Source: Armatimonadota bacterium (lineage in GTDB: Bacteria > Armatimonadota > UBA5829 > DTJY01). From it: a stretch of 64,000 bases of DNA. The translations under genes were made by a program, and so were the position numbers. Positions 35,596-44,647 of the stretch are shown here, piece by piece. The notes under the pieces are model-generated. The model made no database searches, was not told the origin of the DNA, and saw nothing but the letters and a program-made list of their open reading frames with translations. The stretch spans positions 124,001 through 188,000 of the forward strand of contig JAIMAU010000002.1 in assembly GCA_023511795.1 (NCBI GenBank), read 5' to 3'. How positions within the stretch are numbered: the stretch's first letter is position 1; the number at the start of each line of letters is the position of its first letter.

Positions 35596-36681
35596 TCACC
35601 TTTTCCTGGGTTCGTATATGCAATATGGTTCTGGGGCAAGGTAGTCGCCGGTAAGAGCGTAGGCACGGGCGCGGCATCCCATGCATATTCGCCGAAATTC
35701 ACAATAACCGCATTTTCCGTGGAGACTGTCTTCATCACGAAGGCGATGGAAAACTTCGGCATTATCCCATATGTCCTTGAAGTGGGTCTGGCGTATGTTC
35801 CCGGCCGAGATTGGCAGATAACCGCAGGGATACACTTCGCCTTTGCTCGAAACAAAGCAGACTCCAGAGCCAGCAAGACATCCTTTTGTCATTGCCTCAA
35901 AGCCATGTGTTTCCGAGGTGATCTTGGCGCCCTCTGCTCGGGCGCGTTGGTGAATAATTCGAAAGTAATGGGGAGCGCAGGTAGCCTTCAAATTGATCTT
36001 AGAATCTTTCGACCGATCATATAGCCAGTTAAGCACGCGCTCATATTCCGCTGGTTCGATCATCTCATCGTCGGCTATTTCTTTTCCACAGCCCGTTGGG
36101 ACAAGAAGGAAGATATGCAGTGCCGCTGCCCCTCGGCTGGCCGCGAGTTCGAGGATTGCTGGGATTTGGTCTACGTTTTGCTTCGTAACTGTCGTGTTGA
36201 TTTGAAAGGGTATGCCATCCCTTTTCAGATATTCGATTCCCCGCAAAGCGGCGTCAAATGAGCCGTAAGCTTGTCGAAATCTGTCGTGGGAGGCGGCATT
36301 GGAGCCGTCGATGCTCACACTTACACGCCGAATCCCTGATTCTTTGATTGCTTGAGCGACTTCTGGTGTGATTAGCGTGCCATTGGTTGCCAGTGCGACT
36401 GGCAGTTCTTTTGACTTAGCATAGGATGCGATTTCGAAGACGTCAGCACGCACAAGTGGTTCGCCGCCGCTAAGCACGATAACTGGCTTGGCGAAAGATG
36501 CGATTTGGTCAATTAGAACCCTTGCTTCCGCTGTCGAAAGCTCGTCTGACGACCGCTTCTCAGCGGGAACGGCTCGACAGTGGATGCAATTAAGATTGCA
36601 TGCTGTGGTAAGCTCCCAAAACACGAGTCTTGGTGTGAACACACTGCGATGTGAATATTTCATGGAATTGCTCTTTCGCAT
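35596..36681 (-). CDS. radical SAM/SPASM-domain protein (heme-biosynthesis AhbC/AhbD/NirJ-like)
   Basis: A 361-residue iron-sulfur enzyme. The N-terminal radical SAM cluster motif CNLNCIHC lies near residue 29-36 after VFWELTTA, followed by VLSGGEPLVRAD and VSVSIDGSNAASHD, both standard AdoMet-radical features. The C-terminal SPASM region has CGYLPISAGNIR, CGYCEFRRICMGCRARAYAL and a last cysteine in YCIYEP, giving additional [4Fe-4S] clusters. Sequence style is close to the AhbC/AhbD/NirJ enzymes of alternative heme and heme d1 synthesis, but no other heme gene is near. Its neighbour is selD, 48 bases downstream. Alternatives: maturase of a peptide or selenium-linked protein. The first ATG is 36681; ATG 36663 is another. 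Confidence 0.82.
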   Translation of the reverse strand: MRKSNSMKYSHRSVFTPRLVFWELTTACNLNCIHCRAVPAEKRSSDELSTAEARVLIDQIASFAKPVIVLSGGEPLVRADVFEIASYAKSKELPVALATNGTLITPEVAQAIKESGIRRVSVSIDGSNAASHDRFRQAYGSFDAALRGIEYLKRDGIPFQINTTVTKQNVDQIPAILELAASRGAAALHIFLLVPTGCGKEIADDEMIEPAEYERVLNWLYDRSKDSKINLKATCAPHYFRIIHQRARAEGAKITSETHGFEAMTKGCLAGSGVCFVSSKGEVYPCGYLPISAGNIRQTHFKDIWDNAEVFHRLRDEDSLHGKCGYCEFRRICMGCRARAYALTGDYLAPEPYCIYEPRKR

Positions 36682-36733
36682 AGATGTTATTAGATTATAT
36701 CATCCAACTTAAGCTTATTCCATTCGATATTTG

Positions 36734-36763
36734 TTGACTGTCGCCCTACCTCTTTGATATACT
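36734..36763 (+). promoter_or_regulatory. promoter for the SGNH hydrolase gene
   Basis: TTGACT (36734-36739), an 18-base spacer and TATACT (36758-36763). The predicted leader is about 140 nt before the ATG at 36910, with AGGAG nine bases before it. Confidence 0.65.
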
Positions 36764-36909
36764 CGGTTTCAATTTAGGTTATTTTACTAACAGGATAGCT
36801 TTGAAAAACTATTGAATCATGCGCTTGATGGAACAGGTCTTCTAGCCTTGGCTTTTCGTATTCATAGTTTTGAACGAATTGTAAGTTTGTTTATTAGGAG
36901 AAAGTAGCA

Positions 36910-38211
36910 ATGTCGCCATATTATTGCATAATAGCCGTCTTCTTGATGCTTTACTGCGCCGCTGCTTACTCTGCTATCCTACCTCTCGAAAAACCCGGAA
37001 TGGGGATTCGTGTGGAGGCTGGGAAATATGTGGTGCGCGGACATGTGGTAGAGGTCAGTAAGACTACCGACTTAGCTATCGAGCCTCCTGACAAAATCAA
37101 AGTGGTAAACGAAGAGCATGTATTGAGCGACCAAAAGCCAATCGCCTGGCACTCTGGCACTGCACTTAAAAAGACCCTTGGTGCTGTGGATACAGGCACA
37201 CGCCTTCCATATGCCATTGTTCCAGACTCGGTAAGAGTTCATTCATCTCCTAATGGTGGCACAATATATCAAGAGGGGAAGGACTACTTCCTCGATGATG
37301 TTTGGGGTGGGATTTCGCGCTTAGGGACTGGCAGCATTCCGAAGGATAAGCCAGTCTACATAGATTATGAGGTTTACCTACAGCGTGTGGATTTGATAGA
37401 GGTTTCTCCTCTTGGGGCTGTAGTGGTACGAAAAGGACGCTCAATGGCTGTAAATGCCGAGATTCCTGAGCCTCATCCCGGGATGACTCCTCTTGCACAC
37501 ATTTATATCCCTTACCGCACTATTGCAATTACAAGTGAAAACATTTACCCTCTGCCTAGCAATGATATTACCTGGCGAGATTTCATCAAGGTTTCTGGGC
37601 GCGAGTATCTAGCGCATACGCTAGAACTTCTTGCCAAAGGCAAAAGGGTGACAATTGTATGTTGGGGCGACAGCGTTACAGCGGGAGGTTCTCCCAGCTC
37701 CCATGATAAATGCTATGTCGAGCTCTTTCGTGCACAGTTAAAGGCTGCCTATCCAAGGGCTGAAATTATAGTTATTAATGCGGGAGTAGGCGGCTCAAAC
37801 ACCGATTCTCGCCGAGCGGGGTTCGACCAAGAAGTTCTTTCGCATAATCCAGACCTCATCACTGTTGAGTATGTGAATGATGTCGTCATGACCCCTGAGC
37901 ACATAGCATCGAATTACGCTTGGTTCATTGCCAGGGCTAGGGCGAAAAATCCTATTATTGAGTTTATAATTCTAACTCCTCATTTTGTAATGCCAGATTG
38001 GATGGGTAACTTCAGCAAGTCCGTTCCTGCAATGCGCAAGGCTGCCTTTGAAAATAAGGTAGCCTTGGGTGATACAACAAATATATGGGCGCATCTTCGA
38101 GATATCGGCATTCCGTACATGATTCTTCAAGCCAATGGCATAAACCACCCAAATGACCTAGGCCATGAGTTTTTTGCCGAAACTCTGATGGCCCTGATGT
38201 CACCTCGTTAG
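36910..38211 (+). CDS. exported SGNH/GDSL-type hydrolase
   Basis: A 433-residue protein with a signal peptide (YYCIIAVFLMLYCAAAYS). Residues of about 25-240 form a beta-rich N-terminal region, and residues about 245-430 are an SGNH hydrolase: the catalytic serine in CWGDSVTAGG (S255), the glycine in GVGGSNTD with Asn297, and a histidine in NGINHPND (H413). The aspartate normally three residues before the histidine is not obvious (the segment reads NGINH), so activity may differ. SGNH enzymes deacetylate or de-esterify glycans. It is preceded by its own promoter and lies 26-100 bases from the efflux gene. A role in removing acetyl groups from plant-type polymers is inference. Confidence 0.8.
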   Translation: MSPYYCIIAVFLMLYCAAAYSAILPLEKPGMGIRVEAGKYVVRGHVVEVSKTTDLAIEPPDKIKVVNEEHVLSDQKPIAWHSGTALKKTLGAVDTGTRLPYAIVPDSVRVHSSPNGGTIYQEGKDYFLDDVWGGISRLGTGSIPKDKPVYIDYEVYLQRVDLIEVSPLGAVVVRKGRSMAVNAEIPEPHPGMTPLAHIYIPYRTIAITSENIYPLPSNDITWRDFIKVSGREYLAHTLELLAKGKRVTIVCWGDSVTAGGSPSSHDKCYVELFRAQLKAAYPRAEIIVINAGVGGSNTDSRRAGFDQEVLSHNPDLITVEYVNDVVMTPEHIASNYAWFIARARAKNPIIEFIILTPHFVMPDWMGNFSKSVPAMRKAAFENKVALGDTTNIWAHLRDIGIPYMILQANGINHPNDLGHEFFAETLMALMSPR

Positions 38212-38266
38212 ACAATTCAGACAATTCTGCATCAGCTTGCTATTGTTTGACAAGATTTCTGAATCA

Positions 38267-38297
38267 CAAGAGAATATTCTTAAAAAATATTCTCTTG
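38267..38297. promoter_or_regulatory. 12-bp perfect inverted repeat, likely operator, before the efflux gene
   Basis: CAAGAGAATATT (38267-38278) and AATATTCTCTTG (38286-38297) are perfect complements with a 7-base spacer. TTGACA at 38247-38252 with GAGAAT 17 bases on (38270-38275) would place the left arm over the -10 box. There is no T-run after it, so it is not a terminator; a TetR/MarR-type operator fits drug-efflux genes. No regulator gene is adjacent. Confidence 0.6.
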
Positions 38298-38311
38298 CAA
38301 GAGGGTCGTAC

Positions 38312-39718
38312 GTGGGAAGAATTGAGTACAAGTGGCTTGCAATGCTTGCGGTGTCCATTGGCACTTTTATGGCGACTGTGGATTCGAGCATTGTAAATGT
38401 CTCGCTTCCCATTATTATGGCCTCTTTGAGGACTAACCTGCCTACGATTCAATGGGTTATTGCAATATACCTGTTGGTAATCACCGGCTTACTTTTGACG
38501 CTGGGTCGCCTTGCTGATTTAGCAGGCCGCAAACTAGTTTTAGTCTGGGGATACGCAGTTTTCACAATTGGTTCACTCCTCTGTGGATTGTCTAGAAGTC
38601 CATTCCTACTCATTGCGTCCAGGGGTATTCAGGCAGTTGGTGCAGCAATGATCATGGCAAATGGTCCTGCCGTTATCACCGATGCCTTTCCACCTGGTGA
38701 ACGGGGAAAGGCATTGGGGATGTTTGCTATGGTGGTTGCTAGCGGGCTCACGATTGGGCCGGTGTTGGGAGGGTTCATAGTTGAAGCCGCCGGATGGCCC
38801 TGGATTTTCTTTGTTAACTTGCCCCTTGGCGTCTTTGGCATGATATTTGTTCAAAGAATGCTCAAATGCGAACAGCCGCGGTTGGAACAAAATTTTGACA
38901 TTTTTGGCGCCGCTCTTCTTCTCGTAAGCCTAGTGTCCCTGACGATGGCGCTCAGCCAGGGTCCTCAAAAAGGGTGGAATTCACATGAGATTGTTGCTTT
39001 ATTGATTACATGCGTTGTCTTCGGAGCTTTGTTTATATTGCACGAGAGGAGGACGCCTCATTCAATACTCACTCTTACACTTTTTCGACAGCGACTATTT
39101 GCCGCAGCATGTGCAAGCGCTTTCATTAATTTTTCCTCGACATTCTCCGTTGCTTTTCTTATGCCATTCTATCTGTCACAAGTGCTTGGGTATGAACCTC
39201 GGCGCATGGGGTTGACATTAACCGCTACACCGATTACGGTGGCTTTGGTTGCTCCTCTGAGTGGGAATCTATCTGACCGAATAGGCTCGAGAGTTTTAGG
39301 ATCGATTGGGCTTGGGTTAGCTAGCATTGGCTTGGTGTTTATCGGCTGCCTTGGGGCTTCGCCTTCACACATTCGCGTAGTTGTTGCGTTGGTGGTTGTG
39401 GGGCTAGGTACTGCTATCTTTCAATCGCCAAATAACAATGCACTGATGAGTTCGGTTCCACGGGGAATGCTTGGTGTTGCCGGTGGAATGCTTGCGACTA
39501 TGCGCAATCTGGGAATGGTAACGGGCGTGGCAATTTCGCAAGCGGTATATTCAAGCAGGCTGATGTATTACCAAACAAGGCTAGATGATATTGCCGCACG
39601 GGTTAACGCATTCAGGGATGTATTCTTAGTGGCAGCTATTATATGCACCATTGGGGTGATAACTTCGGCGGTGAAGGGTCAGGAGAGGATGAATAGTGAT
39701 GCATGCAGAATAACCTAG
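38312..39718 (+). CDS. MFS drug-efflux transporter, DHA2 (14-TM) family
   Basis: A 468-residue inner-membrane exporter of the EmrB/QacA type. It has the motif-C-like and D1 segments typical of the family: SIGTFMATVDSSIVNVSLP at TM1, LLTLGRLADLAGRK (motif A), the ASRGIQAVGAAMIMANGP stretch, and GPVLGGFIVEAAGWPWIF (motif C), then FFVNLPLG. The C-terminal half has GNLSDRIGSRVLG and motif-A-like repeats. GTG at 38312 follows GAGGG six bases ahead; the longer TTG start at 38237 would add a 25-residue hydrophilic piece that overlaps the operator palindrome. No MFP or outer-membrane partner gene is near. Exports lipophilic drugs or metabolites by proton antiport. Confidence 0.9.
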   Translation: MGRIEYKWLAMLAVSIGTFMATVDSSIVNVSLPIIMASLRTNLPTIQWVIAIYLLVITGLLLTLGRLADLAGRKLVLVWGYAVFTIGSLLCGLSRSPFLLIASRGIQAVGAAMIMANGPAVITDAFPPGERGKALGMFAMVVASGLTIGPVLGGFIVEAAGWPWIFFVNLPLGVFGMIFVQRMLKCEQPRLEQNFDIFGAALLLVSLVSLTMALSQGPQKGWNSHEIVALLITCVVFGALFILHERRTPHSILTLTLFRQRLFAAACASAFINFSSTFSVAFLMPFYLSQVLGYEPRRMGLTLTATPITVALVAPLSGNLSDRIGSRVLGSIGLGLASIGLVFIGCLGASPSHIRVVVALVVVGLGTAIFQSPNNNALMSSVPRGMLGVAGGMLATMRNLGMVTGVAISQAVYSSRLMYYQTRLDDIAARVNAFRDVFLVAAIICTIGVITSAVKGQERMNSDACRIT

Positions 39719-39750
39719 AATGATTGATTAATGATTAGGCGGTGTAAAGG

Positions 39751-41166
39751 ATGAGCCAAATAAGCAGAAGAACATTCTTATCCAAAATAAGCTGGGGAGC
39801 GGTAGGAGCAAGTGCGATGAGTATAGTGGGTTCAAATATTGTTTTTGCTCGCGAGAGAAAGCCGAATTTTATCTTTATTCTTATGGACGATATGGGATGG
39901 GCAGATTTGGGGTGCTACGGGAACACGTTCCATGAGACGCCGAACATAGATAGGCTAGCCAGCCAAGGGATGAAGTTTACGAACGCTTATTCGGCGTGTC
40001 CTGTCTGCTCGCCGACACGTGCAAGCATTCTCACGGGGAAATATCCTGCCAGGATTGGTTTAACTGATTGGATACCGGGTCATAATTTCCCATGGGCAAA
40101 ATTGAAGCCGCCAGCATTCCACCAGGAGCTGCCACTTGAAGAAATCACAATCGCCGAGACACTAAAAAGAGCTGGTTATGCAACTGCAAACATAGGCAAA
40201 TGGCATCTCGGCAAGGAGGGATACTACCCTGAGAGACATGGCTTTGACTTAAACTTTGGGGGTACGAATAAAGGCAGTCCACCGAGCTATTTCTATCCAT
40301 ATAATATTCCAACAATACCTTTTGGCAAAGAGGGTGAATACCTTACCGACCGACTTACTGATGAGGCAAAAAAGTTTATTGAAAAGAACAAGGATAAGCC
40401 TTTCTTTCTTTATATGCCGCACTTCGCAGTGCACACACCTCTCCAGGCGAAGAAGGAATATGTAGGCAAATACGAGGCAAAGCCGAAACCAAATGATGGC
40501 CAATATAACCCTGTTTATGCCGCAATGATCCAGAGCGCTGACGAAAGCGTGGGTAGAATCATAGCCAAACTTGACGAATTGGGCATTGCTGACAACACAG
40601 TTGTCATCTTCAATTCGGATAATGGTGGCTACGTCAAAGCTACATCCAATGCTCCTCTCCGTGCTGGCAAGGGTACTCTCTATGAGGGAGGCATTAGGGA
40701 TCCGCTAATCGTCCGCTGGCCTGGCAAGGTCAAAGAAGGAAGTATATGCAATGAGGTTGTGACGAGTACCGATTACTACCGCACGATTTGCGAAATAGCA
40801 GGGGTCAAGCCGCCGGAAAATCAGCCAATTGATGGTGTGAGCATTGTCTCGCTATTAAAGCAAACAGGTAGCATCAATCGAAAGGCTGTATACTGGCACT
40901 ATCCACACTATCATCCAGGCGGAACCAGCCCAGCAGGTGCAATTCGATATGGCGATTGGAAGCTAATCGAGTATTTCGAAGATGGACGCATCGAACTTTA
41001 CAATTTAAAGGATGATATAGGCGAGACTACCGACCTTGCTGCCAAAATGCCCGAGAAAGCTGCGGAGTTGAGAACAATGCTTGCGGATTGGCGGAAGTCC
41101 GTAGGTGCGACAATGCCAATTCCAAACCCAGATTATGATCCCGCAAAGGCTAACCAGCGTGGATAG
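39751..41166 (+). CDS. Tat-exported sulfatase
   Basis: A 471-residue arylsulfatase-family enzyme that hydrolyses sulfate esters. SRRTFLSKISWGAVGAS is a twin-arginine signal. The active-site sequence CSPTR has its cysteine at residue 86, to be oxidised to formylglycine by a separate maturase, with FILMDDMGWADLGCYGNT supplying metal-binding aspartates near 44-48, GKWHLGKEGYYPERHGFD, and NSDNGGYVKAT near 290. ATG 39751 follows GGTGTAAAGG closely. No anSME-type maturase is in the window, although the radical SAM/SPASM gene nearby could be considered. Substrate is likely a sulfated polysaccharide, given the fucosidase and other glycosidases in the window. Confidence 0.93.
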   Translation: MSQISRRTFLSKISWGAVGASAMSIVGSNIVFARERKPNFIFILMDDMGWADLGCYGNTFHETPNIDRLASQGMKFTNAYSACPVCSPTRASILTGKYPARIGLTDWIPGHNFPWAKLKPPAFHQELPLEEITIAETLKRAGYATANIGKWHLGKEGYYPERHGFDLNFGGTNKGSPPSYFYPYNIPTIPFGKEGEYLTDRLTDEAKKFIEKNKDKPFFLYMPHFAVHTPLQAKKEYVGKYEAKPKPNDGQYNPVYAAMIQSADESVGRIIAKLDELGIADNTVVIFNSDNGGYVKATSNAPLRAGKGTLYEGGIRDPLIVRWPGKVKEGSICNEVVTSTDYYRTICEIAGVKPPENQPIDGVSIVSLLKQTGSINRKAVYWHYPHYHPGGTSPAGAIRYGDWKLIEYFEDGRIELYNLKDDIGETTDLAAKMPEKAAELRTMLADWRKSVGATMPIPNPDYDPAKANQRG

Positions 41167-41255
41167 CCGTAGAATTTTGCTTTAGTCTGCTTTCGTGGGG
41201 CGTACGATTTCCTTACAGGGCGCGTAATTTGCGAGGTTGCGCATTCAAAGGAATG

Positions 41256-44078
41256 TCAATTTGGCAATAGACTCACGTACCTTTTCTCCCCAAAAGCAAT
41301 ATTGCCAGTTACCATTTGAAAGCTCACCAAGGTCTCAGTCGTGATTCCATCTGATAACTTGAAAGCCCGAACTTCGGCGTCGCATAGGAAGGGAGTATCC
41401 TGTGAGATGGGCGCTAGGACCTTCGATTCGCCGATAATTGCGCGGAGGTATACTGTCGACTCCCCTTGCGCTAGCCATTTCGCCTCATTTGTATTTCCAA
41501 GAGATGCACGGGCGAATATTGGCGTATTCGATTTGATAGGAATTTTGTCACCATCCTCAACTTTAATCCATTCGCGCGACGTATCTTGGATTTCAAGCGA
41601 ATTAAACTCTGCATTTAAGAACTTTGGTGGATTATTGCCGTTAAGGGGTGTTCCGCCAACAGCAATCCTCGGGAAGTTAGAGGAATCAGTGCCCGTGCCT
41701 TTGGTTCTCAAGCCGACAGTCTTTCCTTTGCTCACTGCCATGCCATATTCTGCACGCTTAGCGGCAAGAATGCCTGCATATCCGACGGTGTAGAGGTCAC
41801 GGTCAATTTCTATCCAGTAGTCAGGCTCCTTTAGGGGGTATGGTTTTGCAGCCATTTTTGCCATCTTTGTGAATTCGAACGCGGCTGGGCGAAGAGTAAA
41901 ATCGGGATTTATAACTGCAAAGTCGCTTTTTTCCCAAATTAGGTATCCTGGCCACCACCAGGCTGCTGAGCCAGCCGAACGGGTTTCATAGAACACTTGG
42001 TAGATTTTCTCATAATATTCGCGTTGTGCTTCGAGGGTCTCAGGAGTAGGGTTTGGGGATGCAGAATATCCAAGCTCAGCCCAATAGATCGGCTTCCCGC
42101 CGCTTACGAACTTGCCATAGAGGGTGGTAAACCCGCCTTCTCGAAAGCTTTGCATGTCGCCGGCGAAATTGTAGCCCTCCGGTGATATGAAGTCAAGGTG
42201 TTTTGCGCCTGAACAGAGGTCAACCGGCATTTGGGGAAGTGCATACGTAGCCATTGTTCCAGTGCCACCAAAGCCGCTCCGAACGCTGATTGGATGGTAG
42301 GGATCAATGCTACGTATGACTTGTGCGGTTTTCATGTATTGTCGGCTGAGGCGATCGTCCCAGAATCGCCGATATGCGGCTACCATTCGCCTCCAAGGAC
42401 CGTCGCTGGAGACTTGTTCGTCTGTCGGTCCATGTACTCCGCCGTCAGGCTTCTTGCGGAGGGTAAACTGCCAATCTTTCTCTGCGTTCTCCACACTACC
42501 ATATTGGTCTTCAATCCAACGCTTCCATTCGGCGTCAAAAAGCCGCCGCCTTTCTTCGCGGCCGATGCGAACTTCCCAACCTGTGTCGTAGGCAAACATT
42601 GCCGGACGTTCCCAAAGTCTAGCTTTCTTTATCAGCTCTAGTGCTTTTTCAGGCTTTGGCCACAACGGTTCGAGGCCGGCAATATAGACGTGGCATTTGA
42701 TTCCATGCTTATGTGCTCGCTCCATGAAGTCTACAAAGGCATAGGGGATCTCAACTGGATTCTCATAAATCAACGAGACAGTATTCAGCCCAATTTTGTT
42801 CATTAAATCAAGCTCAATTTCGATGATTTCTGCATCATATTGGTTGGGATGACACCAATGCTCCCAGAATGGGCCGCTTTCCATTGCGGCAACGTAGATT
42901 GGCCGATAGTTAATGCCGAGAGAGTACCACGGTTTGCCCTTGTAAATGAACTGGTCGCCCTTAATAGTAACGATTTCATTCTTATCAACTGGTTTAGATT
43001 CGACAATCGAAAATGGTTGGCGTATCTCGTCGATAAGCTTTCCATCTACATACAACGAAGTTGTTACGACATAGAAGCCGGGTGCGAGGTTAGGAAGTGA
43101 GCCAACTTCTACTATATTGCGTTTTTCGCTCAAAAATAGCGACTTCTTGGCATAAAGCGGTGGTTTAGCAGGCTTGGCTTTGGAATACTCAGGGTCATCT
43201 GCGATTTTGCATTCAACGCTGACTTGGCGTTGCAGTGAGCCAAGGTTGAGAACCACAGCACCCACGGTGGGCACTTCCTCAAAGTAGGATGCATGGTCTG
43301 TGCCCCCTGCAAGCAAGAATATTCCTTGGTCAATTCGTTGGACTAGTTTGACTGCTTCTTTGACAATTTCTTGGCGATATGATGCTAGAAAATCGGGGTC
43401 GTCGATTCCTAGTGTTGCCCAAATGCTTCCGCAATATTGTTCATTATCCTGAACGTAGAGGGCTGCTGCGGCTCCACCAATATGTCCATCTGCCATTTTC
43501 ACTGCCAATTGTGGTATCCAGCGATGAGGGGCCGTTTTGTTAAAACCTAGCCCTCGGTATCTTGGTAGCGAGCAAACAACGCTAACGGGACCTTTGAGGG
43601 CGGGTTCTGAAGGTAAGTCGTAGTATGACCCAAACGTGCGAATGAGCGCTTTTCCAGTAGTTCGGTAGGTCTTGTAAGATGGGCTGAGCGTTTCCAGAAG
43701 CGGCTGGGTGAAGTCGGGATTTCCTGCTGGATTAGGCATTGTGTGGACATCGCTAATCCATAGCGTTGCTGGTTTTTCGCGATCGTAGAGGTTGTGATTT
43801 TCGAAACCAATCTTGAATTTGACCGCCTTTTGGGGCTGGAATCGGTCGTCCGGTCCACCCGGTCCTTTCCAATGCACGAATAAATCGGCGGTCAGGGCAT
43901 AACGCTTCCACGAGGTAGTAAGTTCAATATTCGTGTACCACCGAGCTCCATCCGAATCAAGCCATGCCACGATGCATTTACGAGCGTTTTTGTTGCCTTT
44001 TGCCCAGAATGTAGTTACAGTTTCGTTTGGTGGGATGCTTTTTTGGATGGGAATATCTTGAAATTCCCAGAATCTCAC
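41256..44078 (-). pseudogene. large glycosidase-like protein, main C-terminal part after a frameshift
   Basis: A 940-residue frame that lacks a signal peptide. Reading upstream of its first GTG in the same frame, codons continue sensibly (YKGEARTVPTN, then APFALELKAPSVRFWEF) up to a TGA at 44156-44154, at the point where the shorter frame 44090-44629 overlaps. The two form one gene split by a one-base shift near 44147-44156. Residues about 400-750 are a GH-A-type barrel: GIKCHVYIAGLEPLWPK, AMFAYDTGWEVRIGREER, GKPIYWAELGYSASPNP with a candidate nucleophile E, and SAAWWWPGYLIWEK. N-terminal and C-terminal parts are beta-sandwiches. If intact it would be about 1,120 residues. Error, mutation or slippage cannot be told apart here. 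Confidence 0.8.
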
Positions 44079-44089
44079 GCTGGGTGCCT

Positions 44090-44629
44090 TTAGTTCGAGA
44101 GCAAAAGGCGCCTCTGAGATGTTGGTGGGAACAGTGCGTGCTTCACCTTTGTATCAGGTGTGCCAGTATCTCGGAACTCATTGGACCACTTGACTTTATT
44201 GAAGTCGAGCACTTTCTCACCACTCCGCATGGTTGCAAGTTTGTCGACCAGCATTTGCTGGGTGAGCCATTTGCCTTCGAGGCGTACAACCTGTTTTGAG
44301 AAAGGCGGTCCACCAATGGTGAGCAGGTTTCCATTGTGGGTTACATAGTTTACAAGAGCTTGTTTAGCGTCAACAGGGAAGTATGCTGAATTTGGGAGTA
44401 TCAACAGCCTGCGTTTGTCATTTTTGGATAGTTCAGACGCGAGTGTATCCGCGCTAACAAGTTTGGTTGCAAATCCCTGCGCTTTGAGCGAAGATGTTAA
44501 AGCCGTGATGAAAGCCGCGTCGGTGTGGGGAAACTGCTCGGCTAGGACGAAGACGACCATCTTAGAGGTGCCCGCCCTGCTTGCCAGCGCCATTGTGGCT
44601 AGCAAAATAAGAAGGAGTGCTTTAGCCAT
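44090..44629 (-). pseudogene. N-terminal part of the frameshifted glycosidase
   Basis: A 179-residue frame starting at ATG 44629 with a signal peptide (MAKALLLILLATMALASRAG). The next 120 residues (MVVFVLAEQFPHTDAAFITA, LLILPNSAYFPVDAKQAL, GNLLTIGGPPFSKQV) resemble the flavodoxin/GATase-like module found before some glycosidase barrels. The last 15 residues after DTGTPDT are out of frame and nonsensical. The true continuation lies in the next frame, so translation through a -1 shift would make one secreted protein. The start is 18 bases after the neighbouring sulfatase gene on the same strand, an operon of sulfatase and glycosidase. Confidence 0.75.
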
Positions 44630-44647
44630 TGAGTCTTCCTTTGCCGC

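Noticed and set aside
35596-35598. UGA at the end of the radical SAM gene as a selenocysteine codon
   Set aside because: The SPASM domain is already complete before it, the downstream codons look non-homologous, and no SECIS-like hairpin is seen at the right distance. It is a normal stop.
35596-36681. radical SAM/SPASM gene as an anaerobic sulfatase-maturing enzyme for the two sulfatases
   Set aside because: The motif context (AhbC/AhbD/NirJ style, WELTTACNLNC) does not look like anSME, and it is paired with selD rather than a sulfatase.
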